NCBI GenBank assembly: GCA_030749225.1
Contig: JASMKO010000026.1
Span: 1 to 63,926 of the forward strand
Reading direction: 5' to 3'
Source of the DNA: Verrucomicrobiota bacterium
GTDB taxonomy: Bacteria > Verrucomicrobiota > Verrucomicrobiia > Limisphaerales > UBA1096
Length of the DNA: 63,926 nucleotides
Within the stretch, counting starts at the first letter, position 1. Each line of letters starts with the position of its first letter. A program made the position numbers and the translations under genes. Shown in pieces: positions 27,358 through 36,146 of the stretch. The notes under the pieces are model-generated. The model was not told the DNA's origin. It ran no database searches and saw only the letters and a list, made by a program, of their open reading frames with translations.

Positions 27358-28716
27358 ATGAGTAACGGAATCGACAGACGGAAATTTATGCGGTCATCGG
27401 CAGCAGCAGGTGCCGGCTTGGTGCTGGCCAATAGGGCGCTTGGCCAAGCGGATGCAAAGAAGGATATCAACGTCGCGCTGCTTGGTGCTGGCGCTCAGGG
27501 GCAGGTGCTCATGAACGCGATTTTCAAGCTGGGCCGAGATTCAGGTATCAAGTTCCGTGCCGTTTGTGATATCTGGGAAAAGGGCAACCTGAGCCGCGTG
27601 TCACGCACACTGAAGGCCTACGGGCGCTATGGCCATGCCGGGACGGCCTATGTCGATTATCAGGAGATGCTCGAGAAGGAAAAGGAGCTGGACGCGGTAC
27701 TGGTTGCCACCCCGGATTTCTGGCATGCCGAACACACCATCGCATGCTTCGATAAAGGCTTACACGTTTATTGTGAAAAGGAAATGTCCAATAGTATCGA
27801 GTCGGCAAAGAACATGGTCTTGGCTGGGCGCAAGGCTGAAAAGTTGCTTCAAATTGGCCATCAACGTCGCAGTAACCCACGTTATATTTATTGTCATGAC
27901 AAGGTTATCAACGAGGCAAACCTGCTGAACCGCATCACTAACATCTCTGGCCAGTGGCACCGAAGCCGTGAAGCTTGCGTCGATCTCAAATGGCCGAACG
28001 GTAAGGAAATTCCGAAGGAAACACTCAAAAAATTCGGTTATGATAGCATGTCCCAGTTTCGCAACTGGCGATGGTACAAGGGCCTCGGCGGCGGCCCGAT
28101 CGTCGATCTCGGTTCGCACCAAATCGACGTGTACAGTTGGTTTCTAGACAACGCCGTACCTTCCTCGGTGATGGCCAGTGGTGGGGTGGATTACTGGAAA
28201 GACCATGAGTGGTATGACAATGCGATTGCCATCTTCGAATTTCCCACCAAGAAGGGACTTGTCCGCGCCACTTATGAAACTCTGACTACCAACAGTAGCA
28301 ACGGCTACTACGAACTATTCATGGGAGATCAAGGGACCCTGCTGATTTCTGAATCCGCAGGGCGTGGTGAGTTGTACCGTGAAAGCTGGGTGGAGGAAGC
28401 GAAGTGGGATCCTTGGGTGCAGAAGGGCGTGGTGAAGCTTGAAAAGGCCAGCGTCAAGCCGGAAGCCAAGGCGGGGGATGACGAGGTGGACGTCCGCGAG
28501 TCGGCCACGCCGGCGTTGTACCGCATGCCGATCGAGATGAAGGTGCCGTACCATCAGCCGCATCTGGTCAACTTCTTCGAGTCGATCCGGGGTAATCAGA
28601 CCCTCAATTGCCCGGGCGAGATTGGCTACGAGACCGCGGTCATGGTCCTGAAGGTGAATGAGGCAATCGCCGCCGGTCGCAAGATCGAACTGAAGCCGGA
28701 AGATTTCAAGGTCTGA
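27358..28716 (+). CDS. Tat-exported Gfo/Idh/MocA oxidoreductase with altered EKP motif
   Basis: The 452-residue protein has a twin-arginine leader (DRRKFMRSSAAAGAGLVL) ending at ALGQA, exactly where an intact palindrome sits. The Rossmann entry is NVALLGAGAQGQ and the NAD-domain end is VATPDFWH. The usual EKP motif reads YCEKEMSNS, with Glu for Pro. The substrate domain contains GGGPIVDLGSHQIDVYSW, with the family histidine. It sits between apbE and the seven-haem cytochrome on one strand with short gaps, so its electrons may feed that chain. Confidence 0.9.
   Translation: MSNGIDRRKFMRSSAAAGAGLVLANRALGQADAKKDINVALLGAGAQGQVLMNAIFKLGRDSGIKFRAVCDIWEKGNLSRVSRTLKAYGRYGHAGTAYVDYQEMLEKEKELDAVLVATPDFWHAEHTIACFDKGLHVYCEKEMSNSIESAKNMVLAGRKAEKLLQIGHQRRSNPRYIYCHDKVINEANLLNRITNISGQWHRSREACVDLKWPNGKEIPKETLKKFGYDSMSQFRNWRWYKGLGGGPIVDLGSHQIDVYSWFLDNAVPSSVMASGGVDYWKDHEWYDNAIAIFEFPTKKGLVRATYETLTTNSSNGYYELFMGDQGTLLISESAGRGELYRESWVEEAKWDPWVQKGVVKLEKASVKPEAKAGDDEVDVRESATPALYRMPIEMKVPYHQPHLVNFFESIRGNQTLNCPGEIGYETAVMVLKVNEAIAAGRKIELKPEDFKV
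27437..27450. repeat. Exact 14-bp palindrome CGCTTGGCCAAGCG
   Basis: A perfect copy that encodes the ALGQA signal-peptide end of the oxidoreductase starting at 27358. Confidence 0.95.
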
Positions 28717-28744
28717 CCGGCCTTTCCGCGCGGGTGCCAATTTG

Positions 28745-30706
28745 ATGAGTTCAGTCATCCGGACATCGCTGCTATCGGCGCTTCTGTTCGGAGCGGTCGC
28801 GTTTGGCCAAGCGGCGGAAGAGGGAAAGGGGCTTGGCGATGGCCACGATGGCAACCGCGCCTCGATCACGCACCTCATCGAGTTATTCGATGAAAACGAC
28901 GTTCAGATCAAGGAGACCGACCGCCAGCCGCGCCCCGTCTCCATGCGTGTCACCTGTGGCAAGTGCCATGATTACGACACCATCGCCACCGGGTGGCATT
29001 TCCACTCAGGCAGCACCAACGTCCTGAGCGGCCGGGTGGGAGAACCGTGGATGCTGACCGACAACCGTATTCGCACACAGATTCCCATTTCCGACCGGGG
29101 CTGGAAGGGCACCTACAAGCCGAGTGACATTGACCTGACCGCATGGAAATTCCTTAAAAAATTCAGCAGCCATCACCCTGGTGGTGGGTATGGTGAAGTG
29201 GAACCGTCTGATGAAGAGGAGGATGGCGAGTCACCGGTTTTCTTGCGTTCCCAGATTTCCGGGAAATACGAAATCAACTGTCTGGCCTGCCATCATGCCG
29301 ACCGCAAACATAACCAGAGTGACGCCGCTCTTGAGGCCGCCAAGCAGAACTACCGTTGGGCTGCGACGGTTTCGAGCGGATTGGCCACTGTGAATGGAAA
29401 TGCATCCGAGTTGGAGGATATATATGACCCCGAATTTGACGGGCAAAAAATAATCACCCATTACGACAAGAGTCGGTTCAATTCCGAGAACAAGGTGTTT
29501 CTCGACATCGTTCGGAAGCCGCCCTCCAACCGATGTTACTTCTGCCACTCCACTCAAGACCTGCAGACCCCCGGAAAGGATGAGTGGGTGCATAACGAGG
29601 ACATTCACATAACGTCGGGGATGAGCTGCGCCGACTGCCACCGTAATGGCGCGGATCACATGATCAGCCGTGGTGACATTGAGCCGTCAACAAAGCCACA
29701 CGGCTCGGAAGAGTATCTCAAGGCTTACGATCCGAAAAAAGTTGCCTCTTATTCGTGCCAGGGCTGCCACATGGGCAACGCCAATGCTGATGATCGGGCT
29801 ACTAGAATGGGGGGGCACCTTGGTGCGCCGGTTCCGGAGCACAAGGGCATTCCGCCTGTGCACTTCGAGAAACTTTCCTGTACCGCCTGCCACTCCGGAC
29901 GGTTGCCCGCAACAAAAACGGGCCGTGTTCGGACTGCCCGAATGCACAAGCTGGGTCGGCACGGGCCGCACGGCAGAGTGCAACCTCAGTTGCCTCACGT
30001 GGTCACCCCGGTGTTTGCCCGCATGGCCAACGGCAAGATCGGGCCTCACAACATGATCTGGCCCTCGTTTTGGGGCACTCAAACCAACGGGGTCGTCAGG
30101 CCGCTTGCGTCTGAACTGGTAAGGGAATTGGCTCCGGAGGAGTTGGGGCTGGATATTGAGGAACCGGATCGGGTGAACGATTGGATCGAGTTGAAAGAGG
30201 AACAAATCGGCGGCGTTCTCAAAGCCATCGCTAAACTCAATGAGAAACGTGAGGAGGGCCAACCGGAGTTGGCTCCAGTTTACGTTGCTGGGGGGCAATT
30301 GTATCGACTGAGCAGCAACGGAGTCGTGGTTTCAGAAACGCACGAAGTAGGAGAGCCGTACAAGTGGCCGATCGCGCACGACGTCCGACCTGCTGCCCAG
30401 TCACTCGGCTCCAACGGCAGATGCGCCGATTGCCACGATAAAAATGCGCCATTGATCTTTGGTCAAGTGGAGGTCGACACCCCGTTAAATCCGGCCGAGA
30501 TTCAAACCGTGGCCATGACCCGGTTCGGGGGGCTAGATGAGGGCTATTACCAGATGTTCGCTTTCACCTTCTTGTTCCGCCCTTGGCTAAAAGGCGTCGT
30601 CATCGTAGCCAGCGTCCTGCTCGGCTTGGTACTGCTTCTCTTTGCCCTGAAAGGCTTGGACGTTGTTGTCAGGGCAGCTGCAAATAAAGCCGCCGACGAG
30701 GAGTGA
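28745..30706 (+). CDS. Seven-haem cytochrome c with C-terminal membrane anchor
   Basis: The 653-residue protein has a signal peptide ending at AFGQA and seven CxxCH motifs: CGKCH, CLACH, CYFCH, CADCH, CQGCH, CTACH and CADCH. A single hydrophobic helix (VVIVASVLLGLVLLLFAL) near the C-terminus should anchor it, leaving the haems in the periplasm. An acidic insert (EPSDEEEDGE) separates the first two haems. The next gene encodes a cytochrome b-like protein, so the pair may form a quinol-linked electron conduit. It is not a known nitrite or hydroxylamine enzyme by its motifs; the donor and acceptor are unknown. Confidence 0.9.
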   Translation: MSSVIRTSLLSALLFGAVAFGQAAEEGKGLGDGHDGNRASITHLIELFDENDVQIKETDRQPRPVSMRVTCGKCHDYDTIATGWHFHSGSTNVLSGRVGEPWMLTDNRIRTQIPISDRGWKGTYKPSDIDLTAWKFLKKFSSHHPGGGYGEVEPSDEEEDGESPVFLRSQISGKYEINCLACHHADRKHNQSDAALEAAKQNYRWAATVSSGLATVNGNASELEDIYDPEFDGQKIITHYDKSRFNSENKVFLDIVRKPPSNRCYFCHSTQDLQTPGKDEWVHNEDIHITSGMSCADCHRNGADHMISRGDIEPSTKPHGSEEYLKAYDPKKVASYSCQGCHMGNANADDRATRMGGHLGAPVPEHKGIPPVHFEKLSCTACHSGRLPATKTGRVRTARMHKLGRHGPHGRVQPQLPHVVTPVFARMANGKIGPHNMIWPSFWGTQTNGVVRPLASELVRELAPEELGLDIEEPDRVNDWIELKEEQIGGVLKAIAKLNEKREEGQPELAPVYVAGGQLYRLSSNGVVVSETHEVGEPYKWPIAHDVRPAAQSLGSNGRCADCHDKNAPLIFGQVEVDTPLNPAEIQTVAMTRFGGLDEGYYQMFAFTFLFRPWLKGVVIVASVLLGLVLLLFALKGLDVVVRAAANKAADEE

Positions 30707-30743
30707 ACCATGAACCCTGTGTCCCACTTTTAAATCCTAGCTC

Positions 30744-31346
30744 ATGTTTCAAACCATTTCATGGGTAAGCTTGAGCCTCGTGCTGGTGGTGGTACTTTTG
30801 CATTGGCTCGTCTCACCCCTGCGCTTGCCCAAGCGGGAAGCCGCTGGCCAATTTTGCTGGGGTTGCATAGGGGAAGCCGATTCCTCCTTGGGCAAGCTCA
30901 ACCGCCTGGCCTGTGTGGTGGCCTTGGGCAGCTTGGCCGTCCTGTTCGTCACCGGGTTCGGTGGCAGACTACTACTGGGCGAGGCAATCCATGGCTACAC
31001 CCAGATGGTGCATGTCTGCCTCGCCCCGGTGTTCGTCATCAGCTCCGGCGTGGTCCTGGTCGGCTGGGGGCATCGATGCCGCCTCAACGGAGATGACCGC
31101 CAGGACTTGGCTGACTTGCTGCGATTGAGGGGAGCCAACCCGGCCGACCTCGGATGGAAGCTGACCTTCTGGTTGGCGATGTTCCTTGTGGTGCCGGTCA
31201 GCCTGTCGATGGTGCTGTGCATGTTCCCGATCTTCGGTACGCACGGCCAGGAAAGCCTCCTGGCCCTGCATCAATACACCGCCCTTGCCCTGGTGTTGGT
31301 GGTTTTGATCCACATGCACCTCCTCCTCCGCCGCTGCTGCAAATAG
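30744..31346 (+). CDS. Cytochrome b561-like membrane protein
   Basis: The 200-residue protein has four to five hydrophobic helices with histidines spaced as haem b ligands: LLHWLV in the first, IHGYTQMVHV in the middle, and LHQYTALAL and LIHMHLLL in the last. A pair of cysteines (FCWGC) lies after the first helix. It starts 37 bases after the seven-haem cytochrome gene and is likely its membrane partner, exchanging electrons with the quinone pool. The family assignment is by topology and histidines only. Confidence 0.75.
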   Translation: MFQTISWVSLSLVLVVVLLHWLVSPLRLPKREAAGQFCWGCIGEADSSLGKLNRLACVVALGSLAVLFVTGFGGRLLLGEAIHGYTQMVHVCLAPVFVISSGVVLVGWGHRCRLNGDDRQDLADLLRLRGANPADLGWKLTFWLAMFLVVPVSLSMVLCMFPIFGTHGQESLLALHQYTALALVLVVLIHMHLLLRRCCK

Positions 31347-31367
31347 CGGCCCGCTTGGCCAAGCACG

Positions 31368-31394
31368 AAAAAACCGGCTGCGTTTGGCAGCTGG
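31368..31394 (-). terminator. Rho-independent terminator for the oxidoreductase at 31431
   Basis: On the minus strand a stem of eight pairs (CCAGCTGC with GCAGCCGG, one G-T) closes a CAAAC loop and is followed by six Ts (31368-31373 as As on plus). It lies 37 bases past the stop of the minus-strand gene, in the gap between convergent genes. Confidence 0.75.
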
Positions 31395-31430
31395 TGGGAT
31401 TAAATCGGATGTGGCAGTGAGGCGATGGGC

Positions 31431-32924
31431 CTACACCTTGTCGGGGATGATGTAGGGGGCGCGGTAACTGTTTTTGACGTAGGCGTTGGCTTTTTCGGCG
31501 TGCAATCCGACGAAGCGTTCCTTCTTGTTGCTGTAGGTCAACCACGGGCTCAGGACCGGCTTGTCCTTTTTCAGATCGACCTCATTGGCGTGGAGGTGCT
31601 TGATCATTTGGTTCAGCGTCTCGACGCCCTCCTCGGAGTGGCTTTTGACACGTTCTCGGATTTGATCAACGGTCGAGCCCCTACCGACGCGGTGGGCGAC
31701 ATTGGCTTGGTGGATCATGACGGCGCCGAGGTGGCCGTCGAGGATGTCTGCGTTCAAGTCGGTGTGTTTTCGGGAGCGCACGGCCTTCAGGAAGTTGGCG
31801 ACATGGTTGCGGCCGCCGTCGCCCTTGAACTGGCGGATCTTTTTGCCGTCGTTGTCGTAGGAGAAGCCGCCACCGCGGGTGACGTTGTAGAACCCGTTCT
31901 CACACTTGACGATATTGGTGAACTTGACGCCCTTGCCGAAGCGCCGGTAGACGGAGACGCCGCGGCGGCTCCTGTTGTCCTTATCGTGCGGCATGTCGCG
32001 AATCTCAAGCACAAGTGGCACCTTGTATTCAAATAGCGCAAAATGGGTGTTGGGGGTTTCGCCATCGTCGTCCCATGCGAAGCGGCCGCCGACGCTCATG
32101 ACGCGTTCCGGGACATCGGTCATGCCGAGTAGGTGGCGGATGTCGTCGGAGTTATGTGGGGCGATGTTGCCCATGTCGCCATTGCCGTAAGCCCAGATCC
32201 AGTGCCAGTCGTAGTGCAGTCTCTTGCGCATGAGCGGGCCCATCGGGCCGGGGCCGCACCACAGGTCGTAATCAATGCCTTCGGGGATCGGGGTTGGACC
32301 GGTGACTTTGCCGATCGGTTCGCGGTGTCGGTACCACAGTGAGTGAATCCACTGGACAGCACCGAGGGTGCCTTTGCGGATGTCTTCGGCAGCGTGGATG
32401 AGGGCAGGATCGGAGCGCTGCTGGGTGCCTGCCTGAACGATGCGTTCGTATTTCCGGGCGGCCTCAATCGATTTTCGGCCCTCCCAGATGCAGTGACTGA
32501 CCGGTTTTTCAACGTAGACATCCTTGCCGGCTTGACAGGCCATGACGGTAAGGAGCGCATGCCAATGGTTGGGAGTGGCGACAACGACGGCATCCACATC
32601 GTTGCGATCCAGGATATGGCGGAAGTCTTGGTGTTGCCTATATTGGGTATCGACGTCGGCATTCTTCTTCTCCAGCGTGTTTCTCAACTGATTCTCGGCG
32701 CTGTTCATGCGCGCCTTGTCAGGGTCGCTGATGCCCACGATCCGGACGCCCGGCTTGGTGGCAAAATCGCGCAGGTGGCTGCTGCCCTTGCCACCGCAGC
32801 CGATGATGGCCACACGAACGTCGGAATTGGCGCCCAACACGCGGTGGGTGGGCAGGGTCAACGCGGCACCCGCGGCCAGGGAGCGTTCCACAAAACTCCG
32901 CCGGGTGATTTTGTTTTTGGTCAT
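31431..32924 (-). CDS. Tat-exported Gfo/Idh/MocA oxidoreductase
   Basis: The 497-residue protein is started at ATG 32924, where KITRRSFVERSLAAGAAL is a twin-arginine leader ending at VLGA; the frame stays open 63 codons further upstream without leader character. VRVAIIGCGGKGSSHL is the NAD-binding entry and VATPNHWH closes the Rossmann core. VYVEKPVSH is the canonical EKP motif. IAPHNSDDIRHLLGM contributes the substrate-side histidine. It is divergent from the oxidoreductase at 33129, sharing a 204-base promoter region. Substrate unknown; a sugar or glycoside is likely. Confidence 0.92.
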   Translation of the reverse strand: MTKNKITRRSFVERSLAAGAALTLPTHRVLGANSDVRVAIIGCGGKGSSHLRDFATKPGVRIVGISDPDKARMNSAENQLRNTLEKKNADVDTQYRQHQDFRHILDRNDVDAVVVATPNHWHALLTVMACQAGKDVYVEKPVSHCIWEGRKSIEAARKYERIVQAGTQQRSDPALIHAAEDIRKGTLGAVQWIHSLWYRHREPIGKVTGPTPIPEGIDYDLWCGPGPMGPLMRKRLHYDWHWIWAYGNGDMGNIAPHNSDDIRHLLGMTDVPERVMSVGGRFAWDDDGETPNTHFALFEYKVPLVLEIRDMPHDKDNRSRRGVSVYRRFGKGVKFTNIVKCENGFYNVTRGGGFSYDNDGKKIRQFKGDGGRNHVANFLKAVRSRKHTDLNADILDGHLGAVMIHQANVAHRVGRGSTVDQIRERVKSHSEEGVETLNQMIKHLHANEVDLKKDKPVLSPWLTYSNKKERFVGLHAEKANAYVKNSYRAPYIIPDKV

Positions 32925-32940
32925 GATTGTTGTCGTCCTT

Positions 32941-33121
32941 GTTTGATTAATTAAACTTTTGCGTCCGGACGCGGATGCTACCGGCCGGTATTCAAAAAAC
33001 AAACCATTTGTGCCTTGGCCAAGCGATGGGCAGATCGGCTCACGCACTTGCTTCTTTTGGCTTGATGGCATCTGCCGGGTTGGATAAGTTCGTTCGGGTT
33101 CACCCATTTTCACTTAATTAA
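32941..33121. promoter_or_regulatory. Divergent promoter region with paired TTAATTAA sites
   Basis: Two TTAATTAA octamers (32947-32954, within a near-palindrome GTTTGATTAATTAAAC, and 33114-33121) lie close to the start of each divergent oxidoreductase gene. In this GC-rich window they stand out and may be AT-rich promoter or regulator-binding elements. A palindrome copy (CCTTGGCCAAGCGA) lies between them near 33015. No classical -35/-10 pair is convincing. Confidence 0.4.
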
Positions 33122-33128
33122 AACAAAC

Positions 33129-34478
33129 ATGAAACGTCGCACTTTTCTACTCAAGTCAGCATCGACTGCCTTTGGATTTCAGGTGGTGTCCAGCCATGTG
33201 CTGCGAGCGGCCGAAGGCCAAAACACCCCCAACAACAAGATTCGCATCGCTGCCATAGGGGTTGGCGGCCGGGGCGGCGCCAACCTCGGCGCGATGGCAG
33301 GGGAGGACATCGTTGCGCTGTGCGACGTGGACGACCGGAGCGCCGCCCATTCGTTCAACAAATTCCCGAAAGCCAAGCGCTTCAAGGATTTTCGAAAAAT
33401 GTACGACGCGATGGGCGACCAGATCGACGCCGTGCTGGTGGCTACCCCGGACCACACGCACGCGGCGGCTATCATGGGCGCGATCGGGCGCGGAAAGCAC
33501 GTCTATTCGGAGAAGCCGTTGACGCATTCCATTGCCGAGGTCCGCACGCTACGGAAGGCGGCCTTGGACAAAAAAGTCATCACGCAGGTCGGCAACCAGG
33601 GGCATTCCTCGGACCACATACGCTTCTTCTGTGAACTGGTCTGGGCTGGGGCCATCGGGAACGTCACCGAGGTGCACTCTGGATGCGATGCCTTCAAGCA
33701 TGTCTACTGCCAGATCAACAAACAGCATGCCCTGAAAACCGAGGAGCATGAGGTGCCTAAGGGGCTGGACTGGGACCTGTGGCTTGGTCCCGCCGCCGAG
33801 CGGGCCTACAACCCGGCGTACCTGCCGTTCAACTGGCGCGGCTACTCAGCCTTCGGCAGCGGGTGCATCGGCGACTGGGTTTGCCATGTGCTGGACCCCT
33901 CCTTCTGGGCACTGAACCTGGGCATACCGACGGTGATCACGGCGGAAACCAAGGGCTACGATCCGGTCAAGCACAAGGAGTTCTACCCCAAGGGGGCCAA
34001 GATTACCTTCGAGTTTCCGGCCAAGGGCGAGCGAGGCCCGGTGAAGGTGGTCTGGTACGACGGGGATTACTCCATCCCGAGGCCGGATGAACTCAAGAAG
34101 GAGAATCGCAAGGTGGTCGGCACCGGCGCCGTCGTGGTCGGAGACAAGGGGAAGATCATGCATGGCTCACATGGAGCCGGTGGTGCCCGGATTATTCCGG
34201 AGGCGAAGATGAAGGAATTCGGCAAGCCGGATCAGAAGATCCCGCGCGTGCGTGGCAGCCACCAGAAAGACTGGCTCGATGCCGTCCGGAACAATCAGCA
34301 AGCCGGGTCACCTTTCGAGTATGGAGGGGCGCTGACCGAGATCGGCCTGCTGGGCATGATCGCCATCCAGCGCAGCGGCGTGCGGCTGGAGTGGGATGCC
34401 AAGGCGATGAAATTCACCAACGACGAGAAAGCCAACCAACTCGTGAACCCGCCGTACCGCACCGGTTGGACGCTATGA
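33129..34478 (+). CDS. Tat-exported Gfo/Idh/MocA oxidoreductase
   Basis: The 449-residue protein starts MKRRTFLLKSASTAFGFQVV, a twin-arginine leader. IRIAAIGVGGRGGANL is the cofactor-binding entry, VATPDHTHA closes the Rossmann core and VYSEKPLTH is the EKP motif. LDWDLWLGPAAERAYNPAYLPFNWRG and GCIGDWVCHVLDPSFW belong to the C-terminal domain of the large secreted PVC subgroup, sharing this layout with the genes at 34574 and 41642. A strong bidirectional terminator follows. Likely a periplasmic sugar oxidoreductase. Confidence 0.92.
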   Translation: MKRRTFLLKSASTAFGFQVVSSHVLRAAEGQNTPNNKIRIAAIGVGGRGGANLGAMAGEDIVALCDVDDRSAAHSFNKFPKAKRFKDFRKMYDAMGDQIDAVLVATPDHTHAAAIMGAIGRGKHVYSEKPLTHSIAEVRTLRKAALDKKVITQVGNQGHSSDHIRFFCELVWAGAIGNVTEVHSGCDAFKHVYCQINKQHALKTEEHEVPKGLDWDLWLGPAAERAYNPAYLPFNWRGYSAFGSGCIGDWVCHVLDPSFWALNLGIPTVITAETKGYDPVKHKEFYPKGAKITFEFPAKGERGPVKVVWYDGDYSIPRPDELKKENRKVVGTGAVVVGDKGKIMHGSHGAGGARIIPEAKMKEFGKPDQKIPRVRGSHQKDWLDAVRNNQQAGSPFEYGGALTEIGLLGMIAIQRSGVRLEWDAKAMKFTNDEKANQLVNPPYRTGWTL

Positions 34479-34520
34479 GGCCAAGTGCGTTCGGGAGTTG
34501 GCGGTGAGTGTGGAGCCGCA

Positions 34521-34554
34521 AAAAACCCGGCGCAGCTTGGCTGGCCGGGTTTTT
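34521..34554. terminator. Bidirectional rho-independent terminator
   Basis: AAAAACCCGGC (34521-34531) pairs perfectly with GCCGGGTTTTT (34544-34554) around a 12-base loop. It lies between the convergent oxidoreductase genes ending at 34478 and 34574 and should stop both. Confidence 0.9.
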
Positions 34555-34573
34555 GTGAATTGAGTGGTTGAAC

Positions 34574-35959
34574 TTAGATCGTGTAGCCGTTGAGGTACTC
34601 GCGTTTCACATAATTGGCGGCTTCCGGAATGTTGGGTGAGTTCATGTTTGGGCCGTCCCATTCCATCTTGCGCTTTTTGCCAACCTGCAACGCGATGCAG
34701 CCAAGCAGGATGATCTCGGTGAGGTATGCGGCGTTATCGAAGTTTGAGTACGCGGCGCGGCCGCCTTTCATCATGTCGAACCATTCTTGATTATGGCCGG
34801 GGGATTTCCAGAAATCATCCGCTATGGCCTGATCTGCACCATGTTTTCTGCTGTCTTTGAATTTTTTCTCGTCGTTCAGCGAGACGTAGTAGCGTGAGCC
34901 GTAGTCGTCCGGTGTGTAGATTTGCCCTTTGCTGCCGATCAACAGGCATCCACTGCCTCGGATGTTACCGAAGGTGTTTCTTATTTTTGATGCTATGTCC
35001 TTGTTGGGCTGGTTCTGAGCGCCCTCCTTCTTGCCGTCGTACCACCAGAACTTGAGTGGCACCATGCCTTCGCGCTCGGGGAATTCAAAACGAATCCGTG
35101 AGTTCAGCGGATAGGTTTCCTTGTTTATACCGGAGTGATCCTCGGCCTCGACAACGGTTGGATAACCCAGCTTGAGCGCGCGGAACGGCATGTTGACGGT
35201 GTGGCAGGCCATGTCGCCCAAAGCCCCGGTGCCGTAATCAAGCCATCCGCGCCATTTGAAAGTGTGGTACACGCCACTCTTGTACGGGCGATGCTTGACG
35301 GGACCCTGCCAAATGTTCCAGTCAAGGTGTTCCGGGATTGGGTCTGCACCTTTTGGTCTATCAATGCCTTGCGGCCAGACGGGGCGGTTTGACCAAACAT
35401 GTAACTCTGTGACATCTCCGATGATTCCGGACTGAATCACCTGCACGGCACGGCGCAGTCCGCTACCGGCGCTGCCTTGGTTGCCCATCTGCGTGGCCAC
35501 CTTTTGTTCCTTGGCCACCTTAGCCATGAGGCGCGCCTCGTAGACCGATTGGGTGAGCGGCTTCTGGACGTAGACGTGTTTACCCATCTTCATCGCCATG
35601 ACGGCGGCGACGGCGTGCATGTGGTCTGGGGTGGACACCGAGACGGCATCGATGGACTTCTCCTTCTCGAGCATCTTACGGAAATCCTGGTAGAGTGCTG
35701 CGCCGGGGTATTTTTGGCCGCGCGAGCGGAGGGTGTTCAGATCCACGTCGCACAGCGCGACGATGTTGGCGCCACAGCGGGCGTTGTTGTCCGTGTCGCT
35801 GCTACCCTTGCCGCCGGCGCCGATGGCGGCCGCGTTGATTTTGCTGTTCAGGTTTTGGCCCCGAAGGATGAAAGGGCCAAAGGCCGCGGCCCCCATGGCT
35901 GCCGAGGAGTGTGAGATGAACTTGCGGCGTGTCAGATTGTTTGATGGAGTCTTTGTCAT
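34574..35959 (-). CDS. Tat-exported Gfo/Idh/MocA oxidoreductase, QKP variant
   Basis: The 461-residue protein starts at ATG 35959 with the leader LTRRKFISHSSAAMGAAAF; ten codons of open frame upstream are unlikely to be used. INAAAIGAGGKGSSD is the cofactor entry and VSTPDHMHA closes the Rossmann core. The EKP position reads VYVQKPLTQ, with Gln for Glu and the lysine kept. LDWNIWQGPVKHRPY and GALGDMACHTVNM mark the large secreted subgroup. It may form a unit with the oxidoreductase gene at 36147 on the same strand, although a terminator lies between them. Confidence 0.92.
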   Translation of the reverse strand: MTKTPSNNLTRRKFISHSSAAMGAAAFGPFILRGQNLNSKINAAAIGAGGKGSSDTDNNARCGANIVALCDVDLNTLRSRGQKYPGAALYQDFRKMLEKEKSIDAVSVSTPDHMHAVAAVMAMKMGKHVYVQKPLTQSVYEARLMAKVAKEQKVATQMGNQGSAGSGLRRAVQVIQSGIIGDVTELHVWSNRPVWPQGIDRPKGADPIPEHLDWNIWQGPVKHRPYKSGVYHTFKWRGWLDYGTGALGDMACHTVNMPFRALKLGYPTVVEAEDHSGINKETYPLNSRIRFEFPEREGMVPLKFWWYDGKKEGAQNQPNKDIASKIRNTFGNIRGSGCLLIGSKGQIYTPDDYGSRYYVSLNDEKKFKDSRKHGADQAIADDFWKSPGHNQEWFDMMKGGRAAYSNFDNAAYLTEIILLGCIALQVGKKRKMEWDGPNMNSPNIPEAANYVKREYLNGYTI

Positions 35960-36096
35960 TTTAAGTGTATTTTGGATAAACGGAAACACCGGAAAACATC
36001 ACCTTGATATCGCCGGACGGGGGGAAAATACCAGTGAGCCGCCGAAAAAAACAGAAAAAACTTGGCCAAGCGGCGGGTTCCGGCCGCATCTGGGAA

Positions 36097-36122
36097 AAGG
36101 CCCCGACAAAAGTCGGAGCCTT
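36097..36122 (-). terminator. Rho-independent terminator for the oxidoreductase at 36147
   Basis: On the minus strand AAGGCTCCGAC and GTCGGGGCCTT pair (one T-G) around a TTTT loop, with the stem running into TTTT. It starts 25 bases after the gene's stop. Another palindrome copy (36061) lies just beyond it. Confidence 0.8.
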
Positions 36123-36146
36123 GGTAATTCGCTTGGGAGCAGCAGG

